A stretch of DNA of 64,000 bases from Endocalyx cinctus. Its lineage: Eukaryota; Ascomycota; Sordariomycetes; Amphisphaeriales; Apiosporaceae. The notes beneath the pieces were generated by a model. It saw only the letters and a list, made by a program, of their open reading frames with translations, did not search any database and had not been told where the DNA came from. This document shows positions 35,361 to 47,621 of this stretch, one piece after another; within the stretch, counting starts at the first letter, position 1; each line of letters opens with the position of its first letter. A program made the position numbers and the translations under genes. The DNA lies in contig BCKC01000007.1 in the NCBI GenBank assembly GCA_001600455.1, positions 735,394-799,393 on the forward strand, read 5' to 3'.

Positions 35361-36602
35361 TTACATCGGTAACGGTAACCTTCCAACTCTCATCAGATCT
35401 CGAACGATCCTCGAGTCGGACTGGCTCGCCACGTACACCATGTTATAAGCCACCTGCCTCGCCAGCTGCTTCTCCGCCTTGACCTTCTGTATGAAAGTCG
35501 TCGTTCCCGAGGACGAGACGGGGCTGGTCGTCGCCGACTCCATCGTCTCGGCGCCCATCTCCTCGAGCCTCCGCAGCCAGAAGAACCACCTCTCGGAGCT
35601 GAACCCGCCCTCCACCGGCCTCACCCCGGCCGCCGCCGCCAGGGGACCCAGACGGCTGACCCCCTCGGGAACCGGGATCCCGCCTCGCGGATCGCCGCCC
35701 CTCGTCCTCCCGTCGTCGTCGTCCGCCGCCGCCGCCACCATCGCGGACGGCGGGCCCCTCTCGTCGCCGATCTCGCAGAGCTGGACGATCTTGCCCCCGG
35801 CCCTCACGAACCAGGCGTTGACGGAGAGCAGGAGGTCCGCCGTCGTCAGCATCTCCATGGTGCGGCCGAAGTTCTCGCTATCCTCCCCCCCGGGCTCGGT
35901 CGCGGCCCGGACCAAAGGCCGGTCCGTCTCGAGCGTGTCCCTCAGCGCGACCAGGGCGATGCTCGCGAGGCCGTCGGCCCACTGGGCCCCGCTCGCGGAG
36001 GCGAGCGCCGCCAGCAGCAGGGTCACCCGCACGCGCTGGCTGCGGCTCATGCTGGCGCAGTCGCGGACCCAGTAGTCGGTCATGTTGGGGACCAGGTACG
36101 GCATATCGCACCAGACGAGCTGCCGGTACGCGTTGTTCCCGCCGCCGCCGCCGCCGCTACTGTTAATATTATTAATATCGTCGTCGGCGCTCACGTCGAC
36201 GAGGGCGGGCTGGTGATCGAGCTCGAGCCTTCCGGTCTCCCTGTCTGGCGCGAGCCTCGTGCGGGCCAGGACGCCCCGGTGGGCCGTCTCGACCACCTGC
36301 AGGATCAAGGGGGCGACCTGGGTTTCGGGGCAGTGCTTTCCGGCGACGTAGTACAGGTGCCACAGGTTCCGCAGCTGCAGGGCCCAGCCGCCGCTGAAGT
36401 CGACGTCGGGCTCGGTCACGAACCGGGACGACAGGTGCGAGACGGTGTTGTGGGCCGTGTTCCACAGGCCTTGCACGTCCCCGGCCCGGGCCCGGACCTC
36501 GTCCGACGCCCGCAGGTGCGCGAAGATCTCGGCGTACTCGTCTTCTTCCTCTTCCATCCCTATCGGTTCCCCGAACGGTTGTTGATGCGTAGGCGTCGTC
36601 AT
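35361..36602 (-). CDS. Fungal-specific protein, DUF3632-like
   Basis: Single exon, 413 aa, ATG at 36602. Features resembling the fungal DUF3632 family are an N-terminal helical half (LRNLWHLYYVAGKHCPETQVAPLILQVV), then WCDMPYLVPNMTDYWVRDC and a run of helices ending ASIALVALRDTLE. A Gly/Asn linker, low in complexity, is inserted at about residues 140-155. No signal peptide, membrane segment or catalytic motif is seen. Function of the family is unknown. The coding sequence is strikingly GC-rich (Arg/Ala/Gly codons ending in G or C) against AT-rich flanks. The family call rests on recalled motif similarity and is moderate. Confidence 0.75.
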   Translation of the reverse strand: MTTPTHQQPFGEPIGMEEEEDEYAEIFAHLRASDEVRARAGDVQGLWNTAHNTVSHLSSRFVTEPDVDFSGGWALQLRNLWHLYYVAGKHCPETQVAPLILQVVETAHRGVLARTRLAPDRETGRLELDHQPALVDVSADDDINNINSSGGGGGGNNAYRQLVWCDMPYLVPNMTDYWVRDCASMSRSQRVRVTLLLAALASASGAQWADGLASIALVALRDTLETDRPLVRAATEPGGEDSENFGRTMEMLTTADLLLSVNAWFVRAGGKIVQLCEIGDERGPPSAMVAAAADDDDGRTRGGDPRGGIPVPEGVSRLGPLAAAAGVRPVEGGFSSERWFFWLRRLEEMGAETMESATTSPVSSSGTTTFIQKVKAEKQLARQVAYNMVYVASQSDSRIVRDLMRVGRLPLPM

Positions 36603-39600
36603 GATGTTTTTTTTTTTTTCGTAGTTGTAGTAAGCTTCTTGAGATTGGGTTGAAAAAGAAAAAGAGAAAAAAAAGAGAAAATAGTGACTTTCTTTCCGTT
36701 GCTGTCTCTCTTGGGTTTGTTAAGGATGATAGAAGGTAAGTTCCGGGGAATTTATTATTCCCTGGTCAAATATCTTATGATAATGACGATAATCACAAGC
36801 TTGAAGTGGAAACTAGGAACGGTTCCTTCTCGAGAGAAGTAATCGGCAGTTGATGATGTTTTTAAATCATGAACGGACGGGACTTATCCTTCTTTCAAGG
36901 AAGCCCCGGTCGATATAACCTAGTATACTAATAAAAAACTAACAAGGTAAGAGATGCACATGAGATGGATAATCTACGTAGGGCTGGTTTCGCTCCCACA
37001 ATTTCGAGGAAGTTTTTCAATTCGGTCCCAGTTCTTCGGCTCCGACCAGAGAGGTTGCAGGGCTGAGCTTTACAGCCCCTCCCCCTTCTCTCGGGATCAT
37101 GGTAAAAAGGAAGTTTAGGATGATGATGATGACGAAGATAATAATAATAATACTAATAATGTATGGTAGGTAAATACGGACGTATCAGTGGTAGAGGCAG
37201 GTTCAAAACGGGGTCATCTTCTTAGTATTCACATGCATATACATCCATGGATACATACATATATACGCACCCCATACAAGTGAGGTTACATCTTTAAAAC
37301 TAAATAAAGGTTGTTTCTGTTTTTCTTTTTATCCTTCTTGACTTCTGAACAATTTTAGAAAAGATGGGAGCGAAGGCCTTGGGAAAAAAAAACCCAGCCG
37401 CATTGAAATCTTCTCTCGACCCGCAGGCGTATGATAGGGTGTCATCAAGATTTTATTTATTTTTTGACTAATCCTATTCATCTGAACTCTGACGACATAT
37501 GTACAGATAATAATTAATTCTGAATAGAGCAAGAAGGAAAAAAAAAAAAAAAAAAAACTATATATAGGATAGGGCTAATAAAGATGGGGTAAAATATACC
37601 AAGCCTGCCAGCCTGCCAGGTTACTATTGTGGTCCACGGATTCGGGACCGATTGTACCCCTTCAACTTCAAACCAAGAGATTTCGATTATCTCCGTCATC
37701 TTTTCATCTTATTGATCCGTAACGTAATAAATAAGATATCGGTATAATATAACACAAGAATAATCAACGAATTAAATATTATATAATTATTATTTTATTT
37801 TATTCGTTGATGACGGCCTAGAAATTCATATATATTTTAAGGGGGAAAGCCACTACATGTGGTCAACGTATGCAAATGAGTATTTATGTGTATTTATGTA
37901 TGCGTATATCTTGGCTATAAAGGATCTATTACGGAGTACATACTATACTTATACTCTATACGTACTTAGTGTATTTTATTCATAGATATTCTTGGGTAGA
38001 TATGGATACCTAGGGATAGATATAGATATATAATACTACTGTACTGTGTACATGCGGTGCCGTCGAATCGATCATCGAACCACTATGTTACCATATCCAT
38101 CAAGAGCATTATTGATTAACTGTTCATACTACGCGTAACATAACATGATCGTCGGGTGTCGGAATCATATTCAAACAAGCCGATTCATACAGTATAAGTA
38201 TAAATTTCATCTGCCGACCTTTACTTACTATTATTATACCTAAATTTGACCACGACAAGGTGGGATCATATAATGTTCCTCGTTCTTCTTTTAGTAGTGA
38301 ATATAGTAGTATGGGTACATGCGACCCACCCAGGCGGGCCGCTCCCCCCTCCTTCTGATTCTGGTTACACGAAAAACCTATACAAGGTATACTGTAATAC
38401 ATGTACTGTCGTAGTATACGTTCTCTTCGTTTATTTCCGGGACTGGGGGGACGACCTCTCTCGATCCTACCTGTGCTACGCTTCGACAGAGCGTATTACA
38501 TCCATGGATATTAGTGTAGGTGGCATAACAGCTCCACGTGGCTCCTTGTCCGGAAAAAGAAAGGGAAAAGAATGAACAGAAACGCCACAAAATCTAAAAC
38601 GTCAAGGGGGGAGAAAAACGAGAAACTTATCTTGAAACTCTGTTTGTATGCATATGCGTATATGTACGTAAATATAGGTATATACTATATATATAGAGCA
38701 TCTTTACTATAAACAAATAACTTTCGTGATAGGATTTTTTTAAGGTAGTATACGTAAGGGGAAGAGGTGGGCAAAGGAGACATTTTGAACTTCAATAACA
38801 AATTATAATACTTATAGGAACAGGGGAAAACAGTCCGACTGGCTAACTCTTCAATCCCAAGTTCTCATTCCAAATTTGATACATAGATATAGTGTACGTA
38901 TCTATACGCTATACAGCCCTATCATAATTCTCCCGGTGTTGGAGCAGAAACAGAAAGTTTGAAAGATCATTTCCCCTTTCGTTATGATGAGATACGATGT
39001 CGTAAACCTATAATAACGGTATTATATTACACAATGCTGACAATACCTATTCAAACCTGGAAAAAAAAAAAGACGAACTGATAGGTTCAGCTTCTCACTT
39101 CCCTTGGCTTTTTTGGACGAACCCCGAGAGAGTGGGCTGCATATATTCGTTCCTTCGGCACCGGTAGCAGGAACCGTCGCCCTTTCTCACCGCTCGTGGC
39201 TATTTAAACTCGAAACAAGTCGAAAGGAGGGAAATATGCAGGTGGTAGAATAAATAAACCCGAATAGAGGGAGGTAACCTAAAAAAGGAGGGTAGCAAAA
39301 AAAAAGTATTGCAGAGCCTCCCTCGGCCTCTTTTTTTTTTCTTCATTTTTTTTTTTTTTTTTTTTCATTCCTTCCATGTTACCCATCCTCGTGGCCAGAA
39401 ACCGGTGGCTTTTAAGATTAGAACCAGGAGGGCGGGTTCCTTGCCCCAGGGGTACTTTTATGATCGCTGCTTTTGCTCAGGCATTGCGCAGTCAATCCTC
39501 TCAGCCATGTCACACTCAGTTCTATTGTATGTCAATACCATTATGCAAATCAATCCAGTTTTTAAGAACGGTTCATGGAACGGCGCCTGGGTGCTTTTGC

Positions 39601-39742
39601 CCAATACTCGTCAATTCACTAAACTGAAGTCCCTTTGTTTACTATTGTTTTGATGTCCTAAAAAAAGGGGGTTTATCACCGTAATTGAAATGTATAAATT
39701 CTTATTTTGATAGAACGGGAATAGTTGACAGCACCGTTTAAA
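36603..39742. other. Intergenic, 3.1 kb, no gene recognised
   Basis: AT-rich with A20 at 37538-37557, ATCCATGGAT at 37243-37252 and 38500-38509, TACGGAGTAC at 37930-37939, and long T tracts near 39330-39365. Short ORFs at 38.2-38.6 and 39.3-39.65 kb lack an ATG start or any domain. Confidence 0.5.
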
Positions 39743-40534
39743 TTAATATACCCAAATAACGGAACCTTCCAGTCCACCGATACCTTTTCCTGTTGCTGCT
39801 TCTGCTGCTGTATAGTGATTTTTGTCGTCGCCCTTGAACACTCTCCTAACCAAACCGCCACTTCTAGAGGGGATCTCATAGACGACGCCACCAGGTACGA
39901 CACTCCTATATCTCGGCGACGGTGGCAGCGGCCTATCACCATATAACCCCATCACCCCGAGGGGATCCTCACCCAGCATTCTAGTAGCTAAGGGTTTAGG
40001 ATAGGTAGGTAATCGTCAAACTGTTACCTTAATCTTTCCCCTCGGCGGACCTAGCCGTAACGCTAACTTTCCTTAACCCCTCTTATTTGCCCAGAAGTGG
40101 TACGGCTCGCGATCCGGAAGTGCTTGCCCCCTTGGCGTAGAGCAGTTGGTTTATGATCCGAGCCGGTTCCGTATGCGGATCATCGAGAGATCGGAGGATA
40201 CGGCGAGCTTCAGGAGAGGTGCGGACAAGACATTGCTCCCCGAGTCTTTGCCGGGCTTGGAAATCTTCGTAAGATGGTAGTCGTTGCTGCTGTCTCTATT
40301 GAATTTGCTCCTCTATGGACAAGAGAGAAATTGATAGGACGGCCATCTCCGGTCATTACGGTGTCTAACTGTTATGTATAGCAAAACTTGTGTAGTTGTA
40401 TTCAGCTTACGCAAAAAAAAAAAAAAAATGCAGCCTAGGCCAAATTCGTAGTAAAAGCAGCATGGCCTCAAATGTAAGAGCTGGTAAAACTTACTTACAA
40501 GGTAGTGGTGGCATATAGTCGTTTCTCGGATCAT
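39743..40534 (-). CDS. Possible small unknown gene, exon structure unresolved
   Basis: Two blocks on the minus strand read like real protein. Block A (40295 to stop 40083) gives ~70 residues with segments such as PSYEDFQARQRLGEQC and SPEARRILRSLDDPHTEPARI. Block B (ATG 39979 to stop 39743) gives MLGEDPLGVMGLYGDRPLPP followed by a Gly/Arg-rich region. A short leader exon, ATG 40534 to 40499 with a perfect GTAAGT donor, joins block A in phase through the acceptor at 40296. Joining A to B needs a donor before the TAA at 40083. The only frame-keeping option I found is a weak GC donor (GCAAAT) to the acceptor CCTTAG. Alternatively A ends at its own stop and B is separate or non-coding. No family recognised. 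Confidence 0.4.
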
Positions 40535-42049
40535 TTTATTCTGGCCAGGGATGTGATCTCAGAGTTCCTAACCTTCAAACACCCAATCCAACCAATTCAG
40601 ACAGCCATGAATTTGTATTATATCTGTATAGATCTATTATAGGAAACGTTGTAATATCCAGCCAGCCAGCGGCCAGCCCATCGGTCATATTCAGCGCCGC
40701 TTTGCCGTTACCACTCACCCGGTACATATCATGTTATTTTTTTCAACTCCATGACACCAGAGGCGTATTCTAGATCGGATTATTCTAAAACTTCCCTCCG
40801 TCTACTTCAGTCCAAAAAAAAAAAAAAAGAAGAAGAAGAAAGAAAGCTTCCTTTCATTAACCCAGCATGCATATACGTACTATGCATTATTATATGTTTT
40901 CTATAATTATCAACAACCTGGTGAAACCTTTCTAGGAAGTCGCTCGTTTCACGTCGGCGATTCTTGTTTTGTCTTCCCGATGTTGCTACTTCGTACACAA
41001 CTAGAAATACCATTTTCTATCCCATATTCGAGCAAAGCCACGATACTCCTTTTTTTCCCTTTCTTCTTTGCTAGGCTCCTCTCCCACTCTCTTGCTTCTC
41101 GCCTACAAAATCCAAAAATAAATATGGTAATCTAATGTACCTTGTCTTTCTAGACAATGAATAAATAGGAGGGAATCTATCTACCTTTGGTTGATCTCGT
41201 CTTGTATTTCTCCACCCGAGACCCCATCATTTTTGCTGTCGCTTGATGACTTGTTCAGGTATTAAAGACCTCAATATAAGTTTCTACTACTCGTGTTTTC
41301 ACTCCTAGTGGCTTGGATGCACCTTTATTCGTGAGTGCAATCATTGCCTTATTTTTTTCAACTTTACCGATCATAGCATAGGAGTAGGTTAGACGCTTCG
41401 GAATTCCTCCACAGACTTCTAGAAATAGAGCAAATATATAAATATATATTGAGAAGAAAAAGTGCTCGGTAACTCCATCGTTCTTTGTTTGCATTAGGTT
41501 ACCTTCTATACCTTACGAATAAGAAGCTTGCCGTACAAGCTAACCTAGACTTTCTTCTCTCTCTCTCTATATATATATATCTCGTCATAGACGTTTCAGT
41601 TAAACACCTGTAAACGTCGGCCAGTTGTGTTTACATTAACGCAAATCCAAACAAATGTCACTCTACAAAATGCTGCCAAACATGTGTGATTTTAATCTTT
41701 TGTTTATTGTTATACGAAGCTACCCTGATCCTTCCGAATAGTCGTGAGATTACCGCAAGTTAAAATCAATCTGTGTGCGAATAAGGAGCGGAATAGACGG
41801 AGAGACCGCCGCGTGAGAGGTCTATGACCTAGCTTACCCATGTGAAGATAACACGAGAAAGGGGAAAAATAAAAATAAAGAACAGCGCCGAAAGAACATC
41901 AACAAACCCCGAGAATCCCTTGAAAAAACACCCGAAAATAATCTTTTACAATAGCCTACAGCAAAGGTTTGAACTCCCGCAAACCAAGCACGCAGGACGT
42001 GCAAGCGATTTTACACGCATTACCTGGGCATGACGGCATTATATAGCCC
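40535..42049. other. Intergenic, no gene recognised
   Basis: AT-rich with A/T runs near 40815 and a CT then TA microsatellite near 41555-41580. No exon seen. Confidence 0.5.
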
Positions 42050-45031
42050 CTACTTTCTCGCCACCATTCTCTGTTGCTCAAAAAGGTACTCCTCGTCAGA
42101 TGCGTCGAGAATATCGTACTCCTCGTCAGTCATGAAGCCGTCGTCCGAATCTTCAGCCCAGTCGTCTGAGTTGCCACAGTCTTCAAAGCCATCCTCTTCG
42201 TCAACTGTGACAGAGGGAGCGATTGTCTCGGTCTCTCTCTCAGTCTCCGTTTCGAAGTGGCGCCCAGAGTGCACGCTAGACGAGGGAGACTCGTGCTGCA
42301 ATTTGGGAATGATCATCTGGCTCTTGATCATCTCGGGAGCCGCGGCAAGAGGAGCAGCCTTAGTTACTTCAGTATCCGTGACGGTTTCAGCATCCTTGGG
42401 CGAACCCTTGACGTTAACGTCACACCACAGCTTGTGTCCGAACTTGACCCCGTCACTGTTAGACAAGCGCCAGTACGAGATAACTCGACCATCACGGTCC
42501 GGCGTTCGCATCAATACAGTAAAGTGGAATTCCTGTCCAGGATAGAGAGGGTCGTAGCAAATGGTCGACTCCGAGGCCGACACAAGTTCATGAATACCCG
42601 CAGGGTGCGTGGGATCAACAGCGCCCATATAATCACCACCGACAAACTTGACAGAGCAACCGGCAGGCCAAGGAATAGTTCCCTCATTTCGAAGGACCCA
42701 AGTTTGCTCGAAAGTATGGTTAGGAGGCATCGTGCTCCCGTCAGCGACAGTGTCATGCTGGAAGGTGGCGACGAGTTCATCCAATAATGGAGTCTCAGCT
42801 ATGGGTTCAACCTTATCATCGCTGTCCTCCTTCTTAATTTCGACGTCTTCACTCTTAATCTCGTTCTTCACGTCAGTTTCCTCGCTCTTTGGCTGAACAT
42901 TATCGACACAGTGGTGCTCGATAGGCATGACATCAACGACAGTTTGGACTGGCGTGGGAGCAATGGATTCACGTGATGGGGCTGTCTCAGTAGACCGAGT
43001 GGTCATGCGTGGGCGTGACAAATGGTCACCCATGGTAGGCAGGCGCTGGCCATCTTCGTGCTCCCCATTGGTGGTAACACTGACGTGTCGCACGGGAGTC
43101 TTGAACTTGATAAGAGGATGAGTCTTGTTATGGTTGTTAGCGGGACTTGCTTCACAATTGGCGCAGAAGTCTGTATCATTGCAAACTGCACATTTGTACC
43201 GATCACCGACAATGTACTTGGGGCTTCTGTGAGCAGATGCACAGAGTGGGCCATCACAGCAGATACCGTGGTGCACGGGACGGGAGGAGACGAAGAATCG
43301 AGGGTCAGACAGAGGCTCATAGATCGATACGAAGCGATGTCGGGGATGAATGAAGCTGACATTCTTTATGCAATCAGAGCAGTAATCCCAATCGGGGCAG
43401 TCCAAGCATTTGTGGCGAACGCCTCGGACATACTTGTCACAGCCATCGCATATGGCGTTGTGGGAAACGTTGCGTCCGGGGGCAAGACGGGAAGAGACCG
43501 CCGGCTCAAACTGCGTGCCTTTTTCGGCAGCGATGAAGCCGTGCTTGGGATTGTGACCGTGGATGTCTTTGGCGAAGCAGGTTTGGCACAAGTCGTAATC
43601 GTCGCAAACTAGGCAATGGACGAACTCGGCTTCAGGGAACTCTCGCACGCAACAATTGCATGTTCTGGTGCTGTAAGTCGTGTTCCAGGACGAGAGCAAC
43701 GAGCTGTTGAAAGAAGGGCCCAGAGTTGCGGTCGCATCCTTCTTGTCTGCGTCCTGCTTGTTCGTTGAACGCTCGGACTTAGGAGCGATGTGGGTAAAGC
43801 TAGACTGGATCTGGCCGCCTGCGATAGTTCGTTTGATAAGCCAATGGCCTTCACCGTAACAGGTAATGCCTCTGTTTACGCAGTCTTGGCACAGATCAAA
43901 ATCGCCGTCGTCACAGATAGAACAGTGGAAGTGAGAATTTGGGACGACCTGATCGCAGCTATTGCAGCAGACGGTAAAGGGTCGGCTCAAAATGGGAAGC
44001 AATTCTTCTTTGGGTTTCTCCTCCAAGGGGAGCCCAGATGTCGACGACTCGGCGTCTTCCTTTTTGTTGCTAGCTTCGTCCTGCTCGTTGTCTTGCGTAT
44101 CGCCGAGTACATTTGCGACGCATAGGCTAGATGCAGCCTTGGGAAATTGGTACTGGCGAGGAGATGCATCCGTGCACCCAGCCGAGGATTTTAGAGCATC
44201 TATAGTTACCATGGGATCAGAAACAGAACCCGACTTCAAGAAATCAACGACTTCAACTCCACTGTCGTTGCGTCGGAGACGGATTCTAGGCATACCGCGA
44301 CTGTGCCAAGCCGTGATGAATGCTGGGAATTCCTGCGCAGTCAGAGGAGCAGTGATAGTGTCCAACGTCTCGGCGGGTGTTTCGGTGCTCGTTGAACCCG
44401 ATTCAGCAGACGGCTCGGAGATGGGAGCAGAGTTGTTGATCGTGGTCTGAGATTCGGTCTCGGGTACATCCTCGACAGTGACGGGCTTAGGAACATTCTT
44501 TACTTCGGGCTCGATCTTTGGCTCTTCGCTCTTCAACTCCTCCACCTGTGTCGTAATACGAAGTTTTAGCTTTTGCTTAGCCTTGGCAGCTCTGTAAAGC
44601 TGCTTGTAGACGGAGATATTGCTGGGCGTGAGAACAACATAGGAACCGGCAGAATCCGAGTATCGCTCAATGACGGCACCCGTTCCGACGGGAATTTTCA
44701 GATGGGCTCTAAGCTGTAATGTTCACGGTGGTAAGTAGCCAATCTATATTTGCTTTCGAATGGAAATTGCTTTTAATCTAAGATGATTATATGAAGTGCG
44801 CTTTGGGAGATACAGGAAAAAATATCAAGACACGCAGAGGTTATATTTGATAGAAAAATAGATAAAAAAGAAAAGAGAGATTTGATGCCGAGGAGTACTA
44901 ACCTTATCTTCTAGGGAGTGAGCTCCCATATCACGGAGGGGGAGTTTGAATCGACGAGCAGAGCCATCAAGGCTAACCTTAAGGGTAATCAAGGTATCGG
45001 GAGTAGCAGGCGTAGTTGATGACGAAGCCAT
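42050..45031 (-). CDS. nbr1: Selective autophagy receptor NBR1 (PB1 - four ZZ fingers - FW domain)
   Basis: complement(join(42050..44713,44903..45031)), 930 aa. The 189-bp intron (GTTAGT ... TTACAG) splits the PB1 domain, residues ~14-97 (LITLKVSLDGSARRFKLPL ... KLRITTQ). Four ZZ-type zinc fingers lie at about 291-339, 395-439, 465-504 and 529-577, each with CxxC pairs. The FW (four-tryptophan, NBR1-type) domain is at about 688-814 with its four Trp in TWVLRN, IPWPAGC, SYWRLSN and KLWCDV. The acidic C-terminus contains DEEYDIL, a LIR/AIM-type Atg8-binding motif (encoded at 42107-42118), plus other acidic aromatic sites. In fungi NBR1 delivers cargo such as peroxisomes to autophagosomes by binding Atg8. 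Domain order matches filamentous-fungal NBR1 exactly. No UBA domain is visible, which is expected for fungi. Confidence 0.93.
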
Positions 45032-47201
45032 CTTGCTTCAGTAATTCCTCTAATTATTCCTGTGGTATTGTTTGGTAAGCACTATGCTCTTTCTTTAAAG
45101 AATAGGTCAAAAAAAAGGAAATAATACATAAAAAAAAAGGTGCAAAGGTGGTTTCACGCTGCAGTGGGTTGAAGTGAGAAGAAAGAGAAGAAAGGAAGAA
45201 TGTTTGAAGAGTGAAATGGCGGGAAAGAGAAGGTTGGTCGGGGTAAGTAAAGGTAAATGCATTGTGAGCCAGCATACGTAAGGTAAGGAAGGACTAAACT
45301 CTACCAGGGCGGCCAGGCAATCAATCAATCAATCAAACACGTAGGTTACTCAATAGCTACCGTAGGTAGGTAAGTAAGTAAATACATAGGAAATGATTTA
45401 GAAGGTAGGATACGTCGGGTGTTTTAAAGAAAATAAACACCATACAGATGAATTAGGAATGAGGTCACAAGGATGGCCTGCAGCTGTTTCTCATGGAAAC
45501 ATAAGAATACCAGGCGGTAAAGAGGTCAAGGAGGACAGAGAAGCAGGATAGTAAATACTGGAGATACCACTATCTTTGAAGAGAGCAGCGAGATGGAGTA
45601 ACTAACCTAGAAGGTATATTCAACTACTTGGTACCTAGTACTTAGTAGATAGGCCAATGGCGTTAGTGCCAAAGCCTATTGTTGTGGATAATTCAATGAA
45701 GTTTGGATACGATACACGGTGACGAAGAACAAATTAAGGAAATAAAAAGGATAAAGATGGGGCAAGAAACTTTGATTTTAAACTTGATGACGAGTGGAGG
45801 ATAATGAAATCAATTAGTAAATTGATGAATAGCCTTGGGAGGCGGAGGGTAAATATCAAGATTAAGGTGGGTGGAAGTGGAAGTGGAAGAAGATAAGAAG
45901 TACAACGGGGAGGGGAAGAGAGGGAGGATCCGACGTACTGCGGTGTAAACGGTTTAGTTTATGTCTTATTAACTTACCTAAGTCAAAGGCCAAGCAAGAC
46001 GATCGGGGCAGATGATGCACTGATGGTAGGATGGTTTGAACGATTATTCGCCTGCAGTTTAAGTACTTGTAGTGGCTCGAGTCCAGGTTTTAAATAAGTA
46101 GTAAGTTTGGGATTTATGAGGGGATGGATTTAAGTACCCGATATCCTTATTAACTACAATAGCGGTCTGTACGTGCTATGTAGTATGTAGTATTGGATGT
46201 AGTATGTGCTATGTCATATGTCATATATGCAAATATATGAATATGTCGTGTATTGTAAATGAAAAATACACAAACATAAAGTGTGTAAACAGTATATATT
46301 GAATATTATTTATATTCCGTTGGAAAGAAATAAAATAAAAATAAAAAATAAAAAAGTAGGGATACGTAGATTTAGAGGGATAGAATATGGAATATACCTA
46401 ATATAAGCTACAAGGCAACTGCTTGATATATATACTTTTTCAGTAGACAAGTATTGATAAATGATAGGTACCTATCTGAACGTAGTTGCTCACTAATTCC
46501 CAGGCAGATACCTTCCTCGCAATCAGATTCGCCGCCGCCATTTATGGATCGGATTCGGAAGAGTGGAGCAAACGGTTGGTGAGGCTGCTAGAAAGCTGAT
46601 TTATTAATGTTATCCGTACCTTTTATTGGTCAAGAGTATCTGCTGTTATTCAAAAACAACGCCTTTAATTGGCAGTTGCCTTACTTTATCTACTTGTACA
46701 TAGCATATACTATCCAGTATGTACCTAGGTATGTATTATACTATGCGTAGCTGGCGTAGGTACTTTGTCTGCCTGTCGCGTATCCATGGATGTTTCAGTT
46801 GCGATTTCTTGTCATTCCGTCATTAATGCTTATACAAGTACGGAGTACCTAGCAGACCTAGGTACATTTCCGTGGACATCGACTACCCGCTCGGTACGGA
46901 GTACCTTTGGAAGGCGTTTTTGACCTGTAATCAAATTCTAGTTCTTTCTTGCAGCATCCACCGAGATTTATTTGTTCCGAGCCTCACTCTGCCGAGCAAC
47001 TTCAAGAAAGAAACCTTCTAAGATTGCTAATAAGATACTAAAATATACGAAGTGTATATAACGGAGCCTCGTTACCTATTTTATTACTACTAGGTGGATA
47101 GGCCATCATTTTAACCCGACATTTTACAAGTGAAGGACTGGTTAAGGAAAAGGTGGCAATAAAAGCCGAGATCATGTGCCTCTCTGCACAAGAAGCATAA
47201 G

Positions 47202-47237
47202 TCCATGATCGTATCCATGATCATATCCATGATCGTA
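47202..47237. repeat. 12-bp tandem repeat, three copies
   Basis: TCCATGATCGTA, TCCATGATCATA, TCCATGATCGTA in a row. The middle copy differs by one base. Confidence 0.9.
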
Positions 47238-47579
47238 TAAAGACCTCCGATAATGGTCAGATTTATACATGCATATCTACATAGTTACATATTTACAACC
47301 GTATCTACATCATTAAAAATGAATCTTCCTCGAGATCTATAGAAAATCGGTATACGCCTTTACTATTATTCTACTAGTAAGTATTGTAAGATCTTAAGGG
47401 CATGTCTACCAGGTATTTGACCCCTAATTACAGCCCATATATAACATGTTGATATAGAATAGTTTGATTTCCACAGAGAAGGATGAGGAGAAGAAGAAGG
47501 AAGACATTGGGGGAAGAGTAATGGTAATAAGAATCATAAACAATCATGATTATATGTATATAAACTTAATGCCTCATTG

Positions 47580-47582
<3 letters not shown>

Positions 47583-47614
<32 letters not shown>
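47583..47614. repeat. A32 homopolymer run
   Basis: The longest homopolymer in the window. No retroelement ORF, target-site duplication or RNA-polymerase-III boxes were recognised beside it. Confidence 0.9.

Positions 47615-47621
<7 letters not shown>

Noticed and set aside
38246..38575. ORF with a hydrophobic, signal-like start (MFLVLLLVVNIVVW)
   Set aside because: The open frame begins at TTG and the ATG lies inside. No conserved motif, no introns, AT-rich setting, and the following residues look random.
39309..39653. 114-codon ORF on the plus strand
   Set aside because: It starts at TTG within T tracts that create a poly-Phe run. No domain, and composition is that of intergenic DNA.
40120..40170. 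A-box-like words (TTGGCGTAGAGCAGTTGG) suggesting a tRNA
   Set aside because: No matching B box at proper spacing and no cloverleaf. It lies inside a protein-like minus-strand block.
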